DNA of 64,000 bases from positions 1 to 64,000 of IMG/VR virus record IMGVR_UViG_3300009085_000003, one strand, 5' to 3'. Below, one piece after another: positions 25,896 to 34,733 of this stretch. Under the pieces are notes generated by a model. It worked only from the letters and a program-made list of their open reading frames with translations. It was not told where the DNA came from and searched no databases. Each line of letters opens with the position of its first letter. Within the stretch, counting starts at the first letter, position 1. The stretch is from a virus. A program made the position numbers and the translations under genes.

Positions 25896-27434
25896 TTACA
25901 GCTTGGTGGCGGTGCCGACGAGAATAATGCCGTCGGTCGCATTACCAGCCAAACCAGCTACAGCCAGATTGTTTGCGGCAACGCCAGCAAAGGTATCTGG
26001 GAACGCAAGTCGGTGTGCATAGTCAAACACCGGCAGGTTCATCACGCGGGGCGCGGTCATTGTCCAGTCCGCACCGCCATTGAACGTGCCAAAGATACGT
26101 GCCGTGGGTGTCGCAGTTGAGTGCGAGAACCAGCCGACCTCAGCAGTTGGGAATATGATGTCATACAAGACACCAGCTCCGCTACCAGAGAATGCGACTT
26201 CCACCCAGCTTTCGCCGCCATCAAGGGTGTAGTACAGATGCCCACCCGAGCCCAGCCAGAACCTCTTGGATGTCAGGACACAAACAGCAGTGCCATCATC
26301 AGCGGAGGGGCTGGTGGTCGTGGTCGCCCAAGTCAAGCCACGGTTGATGCTCTTAATCACAACACCACCAACACCAAAGCACACAATGGTGTCGTTCTTG
26401 TCGCCATGGATGCGTGTCAGGTCAGCAGAGGTTGCTGAACCAGCGCTCTTAACTTCCACACCGGCGGTGATATTGTCACTAAAGTAGACATAACCGTCCT
26501 CAGCCGAGAACCACACTTCGGTCGAGTTGGACACGAACATATCCAATGGTTTGTGGCTGCCATCAAAGCCACTGGAAACCTTGGTGAAGGTTCCCGGCAC
26601 ACCAGTGCTGGTGTTGATAGCTGCGTAGAAATACGCGCCGTTGGATGACAAAACAACCAGATAGTTACCGACGATATCGATAGCCAGAGGCTGGTCGCTG
26701 GCGCTTGTCCATCCAGCAATGTTGGCTTGGAACCAGTTTGCCCCACCATCCAGAGAATAGACAATCTCAGACGGCATACCGGGAGAACCGGAGCCACTGT
26801 CCTTGGTCACACCGTAGATGAGCTGCGTGCCATCGCTGACAATTCCGCACTCACCACAGGAGAACTTGCTGTGATAGACGATATCTATCACCTCAAGGTC
26901 AACCTGAGTTGTGGCACCCTCTCCAAACGAGATGGAGCCAACGGGGTAAATGTCGTCAAGTGTCAGGGACAGGCTATCTTCCATGGCATCATCAGAATCC
27001 CAGCTTGTGCGGGAGCCGAGGTCTTTGCTGTCGACCAAGGCACCGCTGTAAATCAGAACGTAGTCTGACCAGCCGTTGAGGAAATCGCTCAAGTCCTCGC
27101 AGTTTCCGGTGACTTCGTACAGATTGAAACGGCAACCCATGGTGAGCAGCTGACGCGGGATAGAGCCGTGCTTCTCGTGCATGAGCAGCGTGGCGCTTGC
27201 CAAATCCGGCGCGGAAATCTGGCGTGCTACCAGTTTGTAGCGCCCGACTTGACGTGGGTCATGAACCCAAATGGGGTCTGCTCCACCAGTCTCGGGCAGC
27301 GTGACACCCTCAATCGCCATATACTGGGCATTCTGTCCGGCATACTTGACTGGGTTAGCAGGGCTTGCACCGTTGAACTGGATGAAGTTTCGCTTGTGTT
27401 TTTGAGTAATTAGCTCATCGGCATTAATGGTCAT
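25896..27434 (-). CDS. major tail tube protein fused to a BNR beta-propeller
   Basis: A 512-residue protein with TATAAGGAGTATCGAT before the ATG. Residues about 1-190 and the C-terminal 50 look like a tail-tube fold (KLVARQISAPDLASATLL, SLTLDDIYPVG). Between them lie BNR/sialidase-type Asp-box motifs: SLDGGANW (227-234), SINRGLTW (362-369), TLDGGESW (403-410) and TFNGGADW (450-457), suggesting a propeller displayed on the tube. The position upstream of the G chaperone supports the tube role. Enzymatic residues are not evident, so glycan binding is more likely than sialidase activity. Confidence 0.7.
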   Translation of the reverse strand: MTINADELITQKHKRNFIQFNGASPANPVKYAGQNAQYMAIEGVTLPETGGADPIWVHDPRQVGRYKLVARQISAPDLASATLLMHEKHGSIPRQLLTMGCRFNLYEVTGNCEDLSDFLNGWSDYVLIYSGALVDSKDLGSRTSWDSDDAMEDSLSLTLDDIYPVGSISFGEGATTQVDLEVIDIVYHSKFSCGECGIVSDGTQLIYGVTKDSGSGSPGMPSEIVYSLDGGANWFQANIAGWTSASDQPLAIDIVGNYLVVLSSNGAYFYAAINTSTGVPGTFTKVSSGFDGSHKPLDMFVSNSTEVWFSAEDGYVYFSDNITAGVEVKSAGSATSADLTRIHGDKNDTIVCFGVGGVVIKSINRGLTWATTTTSPSADDGTAVCVLTSKRFWLGSGGHLYYTLDGGESWVEVAFSGSGAGVLYDIIFPTAEVGWFSHSTATPTARIFGTFNGGADWTMTAPRVMNLPVFDYAHRLAFPDTFAGVAANNLAVAGLAGNATDGIILVGTATKL

Positions 27435-27466
27435 ATCGATACTCCTTATATTAGTTATTTAAAAAT

Positions 27467-27545
27467 ACCGCGCACCCCTTGGGTACACGGTAGCCAATCT
27501 CCGAAACCCACTCAGATGCAGTGGTCTGGCAAAATCATTATAGCA
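27467..27545 (-). promoter_or_regulatory. promoter plus structured leader of the tail operon
   Basis: An extended -10 (TGC then TATAAT, 27545-27537) has no clear -35. About 45 bases downstream is an 11-bp stem, ACCGTGTACCC (27491-27481) with GGGTGCGCGGT (27477-27467), loop AAG, followed by ATTTTTAAA. A smaller CCACT/AGTGG hairpin precedes it. This is a terminator-like element between the promoter and the tail-tube ribosome site, so it is either the terminator of the upstream operon or an attenuator. Confidence 0.55.
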
Positions 27546-27555
27546 CATAGGTACG

Positions 27556-28263
27556 CTAGTGATACTTATTATCAATCGACTTGATGAACTCCACTATTGT
27601 GTCTGGTGTGTCATCCCGGTTGAACTCGACTCGCACAAAACGCGGGTCGTCCGGGGTCTCGCGTACCGCTTTCAGCTCCTCCATGCGTATCTCCAAGCTA
27701 TTCGCTAAATCCCAGATTGCCAATTGGTTGTGTTGCTGCGCCAGCTTGATGGCTTTTTCGTAGTTGTGCTCAACCACGGAGACGTCAAGAAAGAACTTGC
27801 GGCTCTCCTTATCGTACCACCCGCCGATATGGGTCTGGTTGTTCTTTTTCAGCAAATCTTGATGCTTGTCGATAAAGTTGGCGACATCGTTCGGATTCGG
27901 ACTCGTGGCATCGATGATAGTTTCGTAGTCTTTAAAGATTGACAGGGCATAGCCATCAGCTGGGCTACTGGCACTGCGTGGCTCAAACGTGAACCCGCCC
28001 TCAGTCAGCATCCGGTCGGTCAGGAACTTACCCATCTCAACTTTTTCCTCTGGAGCAAAATACCGCTCCTCTTGAACCTGTCGAGGCGCATCAGCACCCA
28101 TGGATTCCGACTCGGCTTTACCAGAACCATCACCCTCGCCACTACCACCAATTTTGCCCGGACGCCCAGCGTGCCCAAAATTACCGGAGCCCTTGCCTCC
28201 TTTGGTAGTGACAAAAACAGACAGGATGTTTTCAATCGCAGTGAAATCATTTGGCTCGGTCAT
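27556..28263 (-). CDS. hypothetical protein with Gly-rich head-protein element
   Basis: A 235-residue protein whose ATG overlaps the stop of the connector gene (ATGA). The Gly-rich element lies at residues 21-41 (bases 28141-28203), starting KGGKGSGNFGHAGRPGK. After an acidic linker comes one compact domain (about 70-235) with HIGGWYDKESRKFFLDVSVV and QLAIWDLANSLEI, a pattern I have seen in phage proteins of unknown function. It is the only copy of the element outside the head block. A virion-associated role is inferred. Confidence 0.6.
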   Translation of the reverse strand: MTEPNDFTAIENILSVFVTTKGGKGSGNFGHAGRPGKIGGSGEGDGSGKAESESMGADAPRQVQEERYFAPEEKVEMGKFLTDRMLTEGGFTFEPRSASSPADGYALSIFKDYETIIDATSPNPNDVANFIDKHQDLLKKNNQTHIGGWYDKESRKFFLDVSVVEHNYEKAIKLAQQHNQLAIWDLANSLEIRMEELKAVRETPDDPRFVRVEFNRDDTPDTIVEFIKSIDNKYH

Positions 28264-29525
28264 GGGACAAATCCTTGTATCTTACGATTGATTTTAACCT
28301 CTTTCCACGTCATCACTTGCCCACGGCGTGTTCCCAGAGGGTTCATTAAGTCCTCCCGGCTGATAAGACCATACGCCTCACCCGCGTTACCAGATGACTG
28401 GGCAAGGTCATATTGCCAGTAGGACAGGTTACGGTTTGCGATATCGCACGCGCAAATTCTCCGAGCCATCTCAGCGGTAGCGAGTCGCGCCACCATGTTG
28501 GCATATCGCATGTCCATGCGGTCGTGGTCGGCGCGGGGCGCTCCAGCTTCGTAACGCACGAGCACCCGGTCTGGTGGTCTCCAGTTGTAGTAACAGCCAC
28601 ACCAGTCCACACCGACCCACTGACCAGACGTTGCGTTGTAAACCGACTGACCGATGCCGATGAGACCCGGCTCCGAGTCACGGATAACCGCACGCGCCAG
28701 CGCATACCCGACCGCAGCCGGGTCGTAGGAATTCGATGATGGATATGCCCAGCACGGATACGGGGTAGTTTCCCAGATTAAAACGCACTGGCAGTCATCC
28801 TCTGTGATTCCGGTATTATCAATATGGTAGTCGTAGATGTCCAAGTCGTCAGCAAAGTTCGTGGCGTCTGACGGGTCAATGGGAGCGGTTTGGTTTTCGT
28901 ATAGGATGGGACGCACAATTAGCCGGATGTCTCCCTTGACGGTTACAGAACCACCCGCAATGCTTATCTTGACCGGGCGAACGCGCCAGCGGTCACTGAT
29001 ATCGTCCCCGGTGAAACGGTCGCCACTGTCGAAATAGACTCGAATATAATCCTCATTGGTGACCGTGGTCGCCAGTGTTATCGTGAAGGTATCGTTGAGA
29101 CCATCTCCGTCCACGTCACTTAAAACCACCGCGGCACTGCCAATAAGTGTTTCGCTCTTGTATCCCAGATGCTGTACCTTGCCCTCGGGGAGCTGCAAGG
29201 TGAGCCAGCGGTCATCGGCTGCGGAGTATCCCAAGCGCATCAAATCTTGCTGCGGATAACGTGGGAATTGTAGCGTGACCTCTTTATAGTGCGGGGCAGG
29301 AGCAAAACCGAGGAGTGGCATCAGCCTCTCCTCAGCTGAAATAATAGCCCGATTGATATCATCGCGCCCAGCAGCATCGGCTGTCAGCCAAGGGTACTGA
29401 AACACGATGTCGTTACACTGGCTGGACACCGGGAAGCGGGCGCTCGATGACAGCCCCCAGTAGTGCCATGGGTGGTAACCAATTCTCTCGCGCCACTCCT
29501 CCAGTGATAACAGGGCTTCTGACAT
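28260..29525 (-). CDS. head-tail connector / structural protein
   Basis: A 421-residue protein with GAGGAG and the spacer ATTGATAAT before its ATG. It lies between head genes and the tail tube, where adaptor and stopper proteins are encoded. An insert contains DVDGDGLNDT (about 137-146), a calcium-binding-loop-like motif. Trp-, Tyr- and Cys-rich stretches (DDCQCVLIWE, VGVDWCGCYYNW) follow. No family was recognised; the structural role is inferred from place and size. Confidence 0.55.
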   Translation of the reverse strand: MSEALLSLEEWRERIGYHPWHYWGLSSSARFPVSSQCNDIVFQYPWLTADAAGRDDINRAIISAEERLMPLLGFAPAPHYKEVTLQFPRYPQQDLMRLGYSAADDRWLTLQLPEGKVQHLGYKSETLIGSAAVVLSDVDGDGLNDTFTITLATTVTNEDYIRVYFDSGDRFTGDDISDRWRVRPVKISIAGGSVTVKGDIRLIVRPILYENQTAPIDPSDATNFADDLDIYDYHIDNTGITEDDCQCVLIWETTPYPCWAYPSSNSYDPAAVGYALARAVIRDSEPGLIGIGQSVYNATSGQWVGVDWCGCYYNWRPPDRVLVRYEAGAPRADHDRMDMRYANMVARLATAEMARRICACDIANRNLSYWQYDLAQSSGNAGEAYGLISREDLMNPLGTRRGQVMTWKEVKINRKIQGFVP

Positions 29526-29529
29526 ATTA

Positions 29530-29853
29530 TCAATCTCCTCGGCTGGATAGGAAAGCCATGATGTGATGCCACAGCAAGGTCATGCCAAACATCACCAGCC
29601 AGTACCAAACTGCCACGCCTATCGTACTATCGTATAAGACCATGGCGAAAATTGCGAACACGAGCGTGAACCAGAACGAGATACAGAGCGGGCAGGTAAA
29701 TCCCTCGGCAATCCACTCGTGCTTAGTGCGGAGGGAAAGTTCCCTGATTTGTTTGAACACCGCGAACGTCCCGGTTTCGTATGCGACCATGTATGCCAGC
29801 CGATAGGCTGCCAGTGACGAAAGCATCAGGAACGCAACGAGCGACGGTATCAT
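29530..29853 (-). CDS. DUF1360-like membrane protein
   Basis: A 107-residue protein starting directly after the glycosyltransferase stop (TAG-ATG). It has about three hydrophobic segments (residues 3-22, 55-75, 78-98) and the motif CPLCISFWFTL, typical of small phage membrane proteins of the DUF1360 type. The family function is unknown. It sits in structural surroundings, but may be a host-envelope factor. Confidence 0.6.
   Translation of the reverse strand: MIPSLVAFLMLSSLAAYRLAYMVAYETGTFAVFKQIRELSLRTKHEWIAEGFTCPLCISFWFTLVFAIFAMVLYDSTIGVAVWYWLVMFGMTLLWHHIMAFLSSRGD
29733..29750. promoter_or_regulatory. operator-like 18-bp site, reverse orientation
   Basis: GGGAAAGTTCCCTGATTT is the reverse complement of AAATCAGGGAACTTTCCC, differing at three positions from the copy at 13813. 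It lies within the DUF1360-like coding sequence. Confidence 0.35.
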
Positions 29854-32730
29854 CTAGCCCCTTTTCTTGCTGCCAAGGAAACCATCCAAGAACGGTTTAT
29901 CCGCCACTGGCGTCTCATTCACGGTGGAGACGCGGGGCTTCACAGACTCCGAACGCGCTTGCGCCTCGGCATGTAGCTCATCCTGCGACGCGGCTTTTTC
30001 GGGGTTGCGGGTCTTGGTTGCCTGAGTATTCACTGGCGGGTTGGCTCGCGCACCAATCACACGAAAGACGCGCAACTTCTCCATGTCCGCCACATCGGTG
30101 GCAAGGACGTCGAGATAGCGACCCGACTGACTGGCGCCAGCACGATAAGTGTGCCCATTGACTTTGAACGTCATGTTGCCTTGGGCGCTGCCAATATATT
30201 CCATGCGCACCTTGGCGGGCTCAATATTGACATTTTCAATCCGCTTGACGTTAATAGGCTGACCACCACCACCAACACGTGGTGCTTGCTGAGATGCAAT
30301 CACACGCTTGGCGGCAATAATTTGTTTTCCTGCTTTACTACCACAACCACTACAAGCCATCATCTTGTTTACTCCTTTATAGTAACCAGAATATTGTTTT
30401 GAAAGTCTCCCAAGAATCTCTTTGCCTCGAGTAGAGAGCTCTCCCTGCTTGGTCAGGGTTAACATGCGCCTGTGACCGGTATCAATGCGATAAATCATCA
30501 GGGGTTCTGGAACGTGCTGCCCACAGATACCATTGACCGCGCATCTCACAAAATATTCCCAGTCCTCCCAAGACTCATAGGTCTCGTCAAACTTCATGCG
30601 CTGAGCGCACTCCGTATACATGAGGACTGTGACAGCGTGCTGCAACTTCCAGTCCATTCTATTATAACTCTTTAAGCGTTCGATTGAGTCACCGGACTTT
30701 TGCCGCAGGATATAGTCTGAGTACACATATGAGATTTCATCGTCGCTGCGTGCCAGAGCGCCCAGTAACACATCCAGTGCGTTATTGGTTAGCATATCAT
30801 CACAATCTAAAAACATGAGGGTCGGTGCTATGGCGGCATCGATACCGAGATTCCGTGCAATCCCAGCCCCATGCTTTCCCATGTTCGGCACCACGCGGGC
30901 GAACGGGTACGGAGACATAATGTCGCCGGTGATTTCACTCTTGTCGTCCTCAATCGTATCATCTACGATTATCAATTCCCACTCACGGCACGACTGGGCA
31001 ACGACGCTCTCAATGACCTCTGGCAGATACCGGGCATGTCCCTTGCCTACCGGGACAACGACACTGACCAGCGGAAATAGATATGAGTAGATAGCATCAG
31101 GGCGGCGCAACAGGGGGGCGCCCATAGGGTATACCCTGTCCCTCATCCATGGCAAATCCTCATCGATAGTACGGTAAGGCTTCGTGACGTGGGCACCAGC
31201 ATCATGTAGGCGGTATCGAAACAGCGGGGTTGTCGATACCCGGCGAGCGGTGAAACCAACCGACAGCCCACGTGTCCAGAATTCCGCATCCTCTCCGGGT
31301 GCAAACTTTTGCTTATGCCAACCAGCTCGGCGCCACATCTCCTTGCGGAACATGGCTGCGCTCGGTATGCAGTTGGCGGGCGGGTTGGTGAGGCTGCTCT
31401 GTATATCCCAGCTGAATTCCGGCGGAAACTGGGATGACCCCAAGGTTTTACCCTTGGCGTCTATCAGGGTCAAACCGGCATAGGCGATGCCCAAAGAACG
31501 GTCTTGCTCCATGGCGCCCGACAGCAAGCCCACATATCCGGCTGCCAGTTCATCGTCAGCGTCAAGACATATTATCAATGGGTACCGAGCTGCTTGAATG
31601 CCAGTAGTGCGTGCCGCCGCCACGCCCTGATTCGCCTGTGTGATGATTTTGACCAGCGGGTTTGACCCATAGCGCTCACGAATCAACTGGACACTGTTAT
31701 CTTTTGACCCATCATCCACCACAATTATCTCGTCGGGCTTCTGGGTTTGTTTCAGTGCACTATCGATGGCGCCCATCACCCACTTGCTATAGTTGTAATT
31801 CGTGATAACCACGCTCACGCCATGGGTATCTTTTTCATTCTGGAGCTCATGGGCAATGCCCTCGTACAACTTGGCGTATTGCGCCATGATATTCGACCAG
31901 TCGTACTGGGCTGCTTTTTCGCGTGCCCGGTCAGACATCTCAGCGCGGTGCGCCTGTATGTATTCGTATCCAGCCGCCAGACCCTCGATATCTCCGGGGG
32001 CAACAAGGTAACCATCCACCTTGTGGGTCACGATATCAGCTGTGCCGCCCCAGTTGTACCCGAGAACTGGCACGCCACACATCATTGCCTCCAGTGTACC
32101 AACACCAAAGGTCTCAATGGTTGTTGCCAGATAGATGTTTGCTGAGCCAACCAGTACCATCATGTCAGCATGACTCATGGTGCCCACTACCCGTAACTTG
32201 TCCAGTGCAGGCTTATTCGGTACCGCGAACGTAGATACAATGTCGATACCCTTGGCAGCCAGCTCCCAAGCCGGTGTAGGGTCACATACGTCACCGACCC
32301 GGTTCTTGTTCCAGAGAGCATAGTTCACCGGCTGGTCGTGTCTGGCATCTGTCAAGTCGATACCGTGTCCAATCACTACTGGGCTGATACGCATATCGCG
32401 TTTGAACGGCATCGCTACCCACTGGCTGGGAACGGTTATTTTCAATGCCTTACGGCTGCTGTCTACAATCTCGTGGTTGACAGCACTGTGCCAGCTGACA
32501 TAGGACATATGGGGGAGGTCGGCGAAATAGAGACCATGGCTGTGGAGAACGTCAACACGCTTCTCACCCCCACGCGCGGCAATATGCACAGCCACTACAT
32601 CAGCGTTTTTCCAATCGTTCGTAATCTCTATCCCATATCGGGGCAGGTATTTATGCTGGGCATGAACCACGCGTCCAATGCCATTGTCATCAGATGCATT
32701 ATTAGGATTCAGGTTTAGGAATAGTTTCAC
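29854..32730 (-). CDS. three-domain glycosyltransferase (GT4-GT2-GT2)
   Basis: A 958-residue protein with a GTG start overlapping the upstream stop (GTGA), after GAGGAC. The GT4-like domain (about 1-295) has the E-x7-E motif ETFGVGTLE (206-214). The first GT2 domain (about 303-560) has VVDDGSKD and the DxD LDADDE (389-394). The second GT2 domain (about 565-790) has IIVDDT and LDCDDM. The C-terminal tail has CSGCG and a Lys/Pro-rich end. It probably builds a glycan on virion proteins, DNA or the host surface. It is cotranscribed with a sugar nucleotidyltransferase-like gene. Confidence 0.85.
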   Translation of the reverse strand: MKLFLNLNPNNASDDNGIGRVVHAQHKYLPRYGIEITNDWKNADVVAVHIAARGGEKRVDVLHSHGLYFADLPHMSYVSWHSAVNHEIVDSSRKALKITVPSQWVAMPFKRDMRISPVVIGHGIDLTDARHDQPVNYALWNKNRVGDVCDPTPAWELAAKGIDIVSTFAVPNKPALDKLRVVGTMSHADMMVLVGSANIYLATTIETFGVGTLEAMMCGVPVLGYNWGGTADIVTHKVDGYLVAPGDIEGLAAGYEYIQAHRAEMSDRAREKAAQYDWSNIMAQYAKLYEGIAHELQNEKDTHGVSVVITNYNYSKWVMGAIDSALKQTQKPDEIIVVDDGSKDNSVQLIRERYGSNPLVKIITQANQGVAAARTTGIQAARYPLIICLDADDELAAGYVGLLSGAMEQDRSLGIAYAGLTLIDAKGKTLGSSQFPPEFSWDIQSSLTNPPANCIPSAAMFRKEMWRRAGWHKQKFAPGEDAEFWTRGLSVGFTARRVSTTPLFRYRLHDAGAHVTKPYRTIDEDLPWMRDRVYPMGAPLLRRPDAIYSYLFPLVSVVVPVGKGHARYLPEVIESVVAQSCREWELIIVDDTIEDDKSEITGDIMSPYPFARVVPNMGKHGAGIARNLGIDAAIAPTLMFLDCDDMLTNNALDVLLGALARSDDEISYVYSDYILRQKSGDSIERLKSYNRMDWKLQHAVTVLMYTECAQRMKFDETYESWEDWEYFVRCAVNGICGQHVPEPLMIYRIDTGHRRMLTLTKQGELSTRGKEILGRLSKQYSGYYKGVNKMMACSGCGSKAGKQIIAAKRVIASQQAPRVGGGGQPINVKRIENVNIEPAKVRMEYIGSAQGNMTFKVNGHTYRAGASQSGRYLDVLATDVADMEKLRVFRVIGARANPPVNTQATKTRNPEKAASQDELHAEAQARSESVKPRVSTVNETPVADKPFLDGFLGSKKRG

Positions 32731-33365
32731 AAAGTCCTCGTTTTGATATAGCCCAGAACTTGGTTGTAGGTTTCAACCAAATCCCAGTCATAGGCATCGT
32801 TGTCGATATCGATAAACACACCGGTCTTATCGTATTGGTGGATATCCAGAGGCATACCGCAAAACGAGCGATACAGTGACCAGAGTCGATACGGAGTTTT
32901 ATGGGCTAGGTGGCTATGGACTGCGAAATCAAGCGCTCCACGAACGTGAATCATATCGTGTATGACCAAGGCATATATTTCGCCCTTGGGCTTAGAGCCA
33001 ATCACAGCGAGACCGTTGGTGTTGTCCTGTGCCCCAGCCGATACTATCACATCCCACGCCTCGCTGGTATAAACACAATCACTTAACAACACCAGCACCG
33101 GGGATGCCGTCACGAGCCTTATGGCATCCTGTAAGCTCTCAATAATGGTGTTACTTGGGCGCAGGACAAACTTTGCCCGAGCAACGTCGATGATATCCTT
33201 TTTGCCGGTCACCAGATACGGCTCCAGAGTCAGCCGCCTGCGGCACTGCCCCATGATGAGGCTGACTGCCGGGGTGCCATTGATGGGAGCGAGCTCTTTG
33301 GGGGACGGAGCCGTCCACCTCTCGCCCTGTCCGCCAGCCATTAGGAAAACAGTCTGTATGCTCAT
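32727..33365 (-). CDS. nucleotidyltransferase (sugar-phosphate type)
   Basis: A 212-residue protein. The ATG at 33365 has AAGGAGCACACA upstream; the frame extends eight codons earlier into a non-coding spacer. It starts with the NTP-transferase signature VFLMAGGQGERW, followed by SPKELAPINGTPA, then VLVLLSDCVY, and ends with VFIDIDNDAYDWDLV. This is the GT-A fold used to make nucleotide sugars or molybdopterin cofactors. Next to a large glycosyltransferase, a nucleotide-sugar donor role is the best inference. Confidence 0.78.
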   Translation of the reverse strand: MSIQTVFLMAGGQGERWTAPSPKELAPINGTPAVSLIMGQCRRRLTLEPYLVTGKKDIIDVARAKFVLRPSNTIIESLQDAIRLVTASPVLVLLSDCVYTSEAWDVIVSAGAQDNTNGLAVIGSKPKGEIYALVIHDMIHVRGALDFAVHSHLAHKTPYRLWSLYRSFCGMPLDIHQYDKTGVFIDIDNDAYDWDLVETYNQVLGYIKTRTL

Positions 33366-33389
33366 TGTGTGCTCCTTAATTATTATCAA

Positions 33390-34121
33390 TCAGGAATTAT
33401 TACCCAGACATCCTGCGCGGCGCAGCTCCTCGTAGTCATCCTCGCTGAGCTGCCTTGCTGGGTGCATCCAGTCTCCCTCTTTAACGAATTGTCCGCCGCG
33501 TACCATAATCTGGTAACACAGCGCCCATTGTGCCTGACCATACACTCCCAGCTCTGGCATAGACGCAAGGCGGTTGGTTCCTTGGAGCTCTATCTCCCAT
33601 GGTGACATGCCCGGCGTCAAGATTCGCTTAAAGCTCTCGACATTCCAGATACTGGCTTGCAGGCTGACCTGATACGGGGTGTGGTAGGAACGGAATATGT
33701 CGACATCACCACGATGGGTAATCATATTGATTTTGCCGCAGTTTAATCTATCCGTGGTGAGGTCGAAGCGCAGCGCGTGGGGGTGCTCAGTCATCCAGAC
33801 CTGCCCGGCGATAAGAGCCTGATAGCTGACCTGCCTGACCAGCCAGTAATCCTCGAGCATCACCAGCAGCAGCGGGTCGTTGGTATATTTCATCACCTTT
33901 AACAAAGCGTCCGACCACTTGTTTGCTGGGTAGTCGGACATTGCCCCGATGGAATAGAATTCGTAACGTTTTTCGTTTATCGGGAAATCTGGTTTGGTGA
34001 AGCCTGCCAGTAAGACTGGGTTGGCTGTGATGGTGTGGTCTGATGCATACTTATCCCACTGGTGCATAAAACCCTGCAAGAGCCAATTGTGTTTGTCGGA
34101 TGTCATTACAACGATTCGCAT
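33390..34121 (-). CDS. glycosyltransferase-like protein
   Basis: A 243-residue protein, first gene of the glycosylation operon. VVMTSDKHNWLL at the N-terminus, LLLVMLEDYWLV (about 84-95) and later QASIWN and PWEIELQG resemble phage and capsule glycosyltransferases with a variant DxD (Glu-Asp-Tyr). No signal peptide. Substrate unknown. Its own promoter lies at 34142-34170. Confidence 0.6.
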   Translation of the reverse strand: MRIVVMTSDKHNWLLQGFMHQWDKYASDHTITANPVLLAGFTKPDFPINEKRYEFYSIGAMSDYPANKWSDALLKVMKYTNDPLLLVMLEDYWLVRQVSYQALIAGQVWMTEHPHALRFDLTTDRLNCGKINMITHRGDVDIFRSYHTPYQVSLQASIWNVESFKRILTPGMSPWEIELQGTNRLASMPELGVYGQAQWALCYQIMVRGGQFVKEGDWMHPARQLSEDDYEELRRAGCLGNNS

Positions 34122-34141
34122 GTTATCTCTTGTCCCACTCG

Positions 34142-34170
34142 ATTATAGTATATTATCAATCGAAAGGCAA
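34142..34170 (-). promoter_or_regulatory. promoter of the glycosylation operon
   Basis: Minus-strand TTGCCT (34170-34165), 17-base spacer containing GATTGATAAT, TATAAT (34147-34142). It is divergent from the cassette promoter at 34204, with a palindrome between the two. Confidence 0.55.
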
Positions 34171-34176
34171 GCAGGA

Positions 34177-34200
34177 AAATCGGGGAATCTGACCCGATTT
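34177..34200. promoter_or_regulatory. palindromic operator between divergent promoters
   Basis: AAATCGGG (34177-34184) and CCCGATTT (34193-34200) are perfect inverted repeats eight bases apart. The left half continues as GGAA like the 18-bp sites elsewhere. It ends three bases before a -35 hexamer (34204) and starts six bases upstream of the other -35 (34165-34170). Confidence 0.6.
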
Positions 34201-34203
34201 AAC

Positions 34204-34232
34204 TTGACAAACTATCTGTAATGTGCTACAAT
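34204..34232 (+). promoter_or_regulatory. sigma-70 promoter of the plus-strand cassette
   Basis: TTGACA (34204-34209), 17-base spacer, TACAAT (34227-34232) with TGC before it. The first ATG is 23 bases downstream. Confidence 0.78.
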
Positions 34233-34255
34233 GTACTTAGATAAGGAGCTAAACG

Positions 34256-34516
34256 ATGAACCAATCAGAGATTATCCAGATGAATCGCACGGCAGCCGAA
34301 ATCTACGTCGCCAGTGGTCTCAACCCAGAGGTCAAAAAGGCTGTCCGCCAGATGGTCGCCAATCAGGTCGACATTCATAACATGAATTGCAGTATCCGCT
34401 GTGGCGACAAGGAAATTCCGCACGCCAGTGTCGACAAACACTTTCGCATCGTGGTCGCTGAAATCATGACACGCAATTACGAGGCTGCAAAGTGCAAGGT
34501 TCGGGAGCAATCATAA
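34256..34516 (+). CDS. hypothetical cassette protein 1
   Basis: An 86-residue, largely helical protein with AAGGAGCTAAACG before its ATG. It contains two Cys residues (MNCSIRCGDKEI) and no membrane segment. It is the first of four small genes on the strand opposite to all surrounding structural genes. Function unknown. Confidence 0.6.
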   Translation: MNQSEIIQMNRTAAEIYVASGLNPEVKKAVRQMVANQVDIHNMNCSIRCGDKEIPHASVDKHFRIVVAEIMTRNYEAAKCKVREQS

Positions 34517-34716
34517 TGATGAAGATAACCGAGGCTCGTGCGCTGGCAAAGAAAAAGTGGGGCTCCCTTGGCTTCGCCGCCAAGACCCGATATGGTGGCG
34601 CCTGCTACACCGTTGGCAAGTGGGTCGTGATTGGCAAACAGCTTCACAAGGAATACTATGGGCAGGGAACCTCTTGGGAACACGCCTTTGAGCGAGCCGC
34701 CCAAAAGGGATACTAG
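34516..34716 (+). CDS. hypothetical cassette protein 2
   Basis: A 66-residue basic protein whose ATG overlaps the preceding TAA by one base. It reads EARALAKKKWGSLGFAAK, then a Gly/Tyr-rich middle and a helical end, like small phage proteins that bind nucleic acid. No family recognised. Confidence 0.55.
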   Translation: MMKITEARALAKKKWGSLGFAAKTRYGGACYTVGKWVVIGKQLHKEYYGQGTSWEHAFERAAQKGY

Positions 34717-34733
34717 AGAGAGGATGGTAGACA

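Noticed and set aside
33382-34161. IHF-type sites at the ATTATCAATC positions.
   Set aside because: The second half of the IHF consensus (TTR at the right distance) was not seen at the positions examined here.
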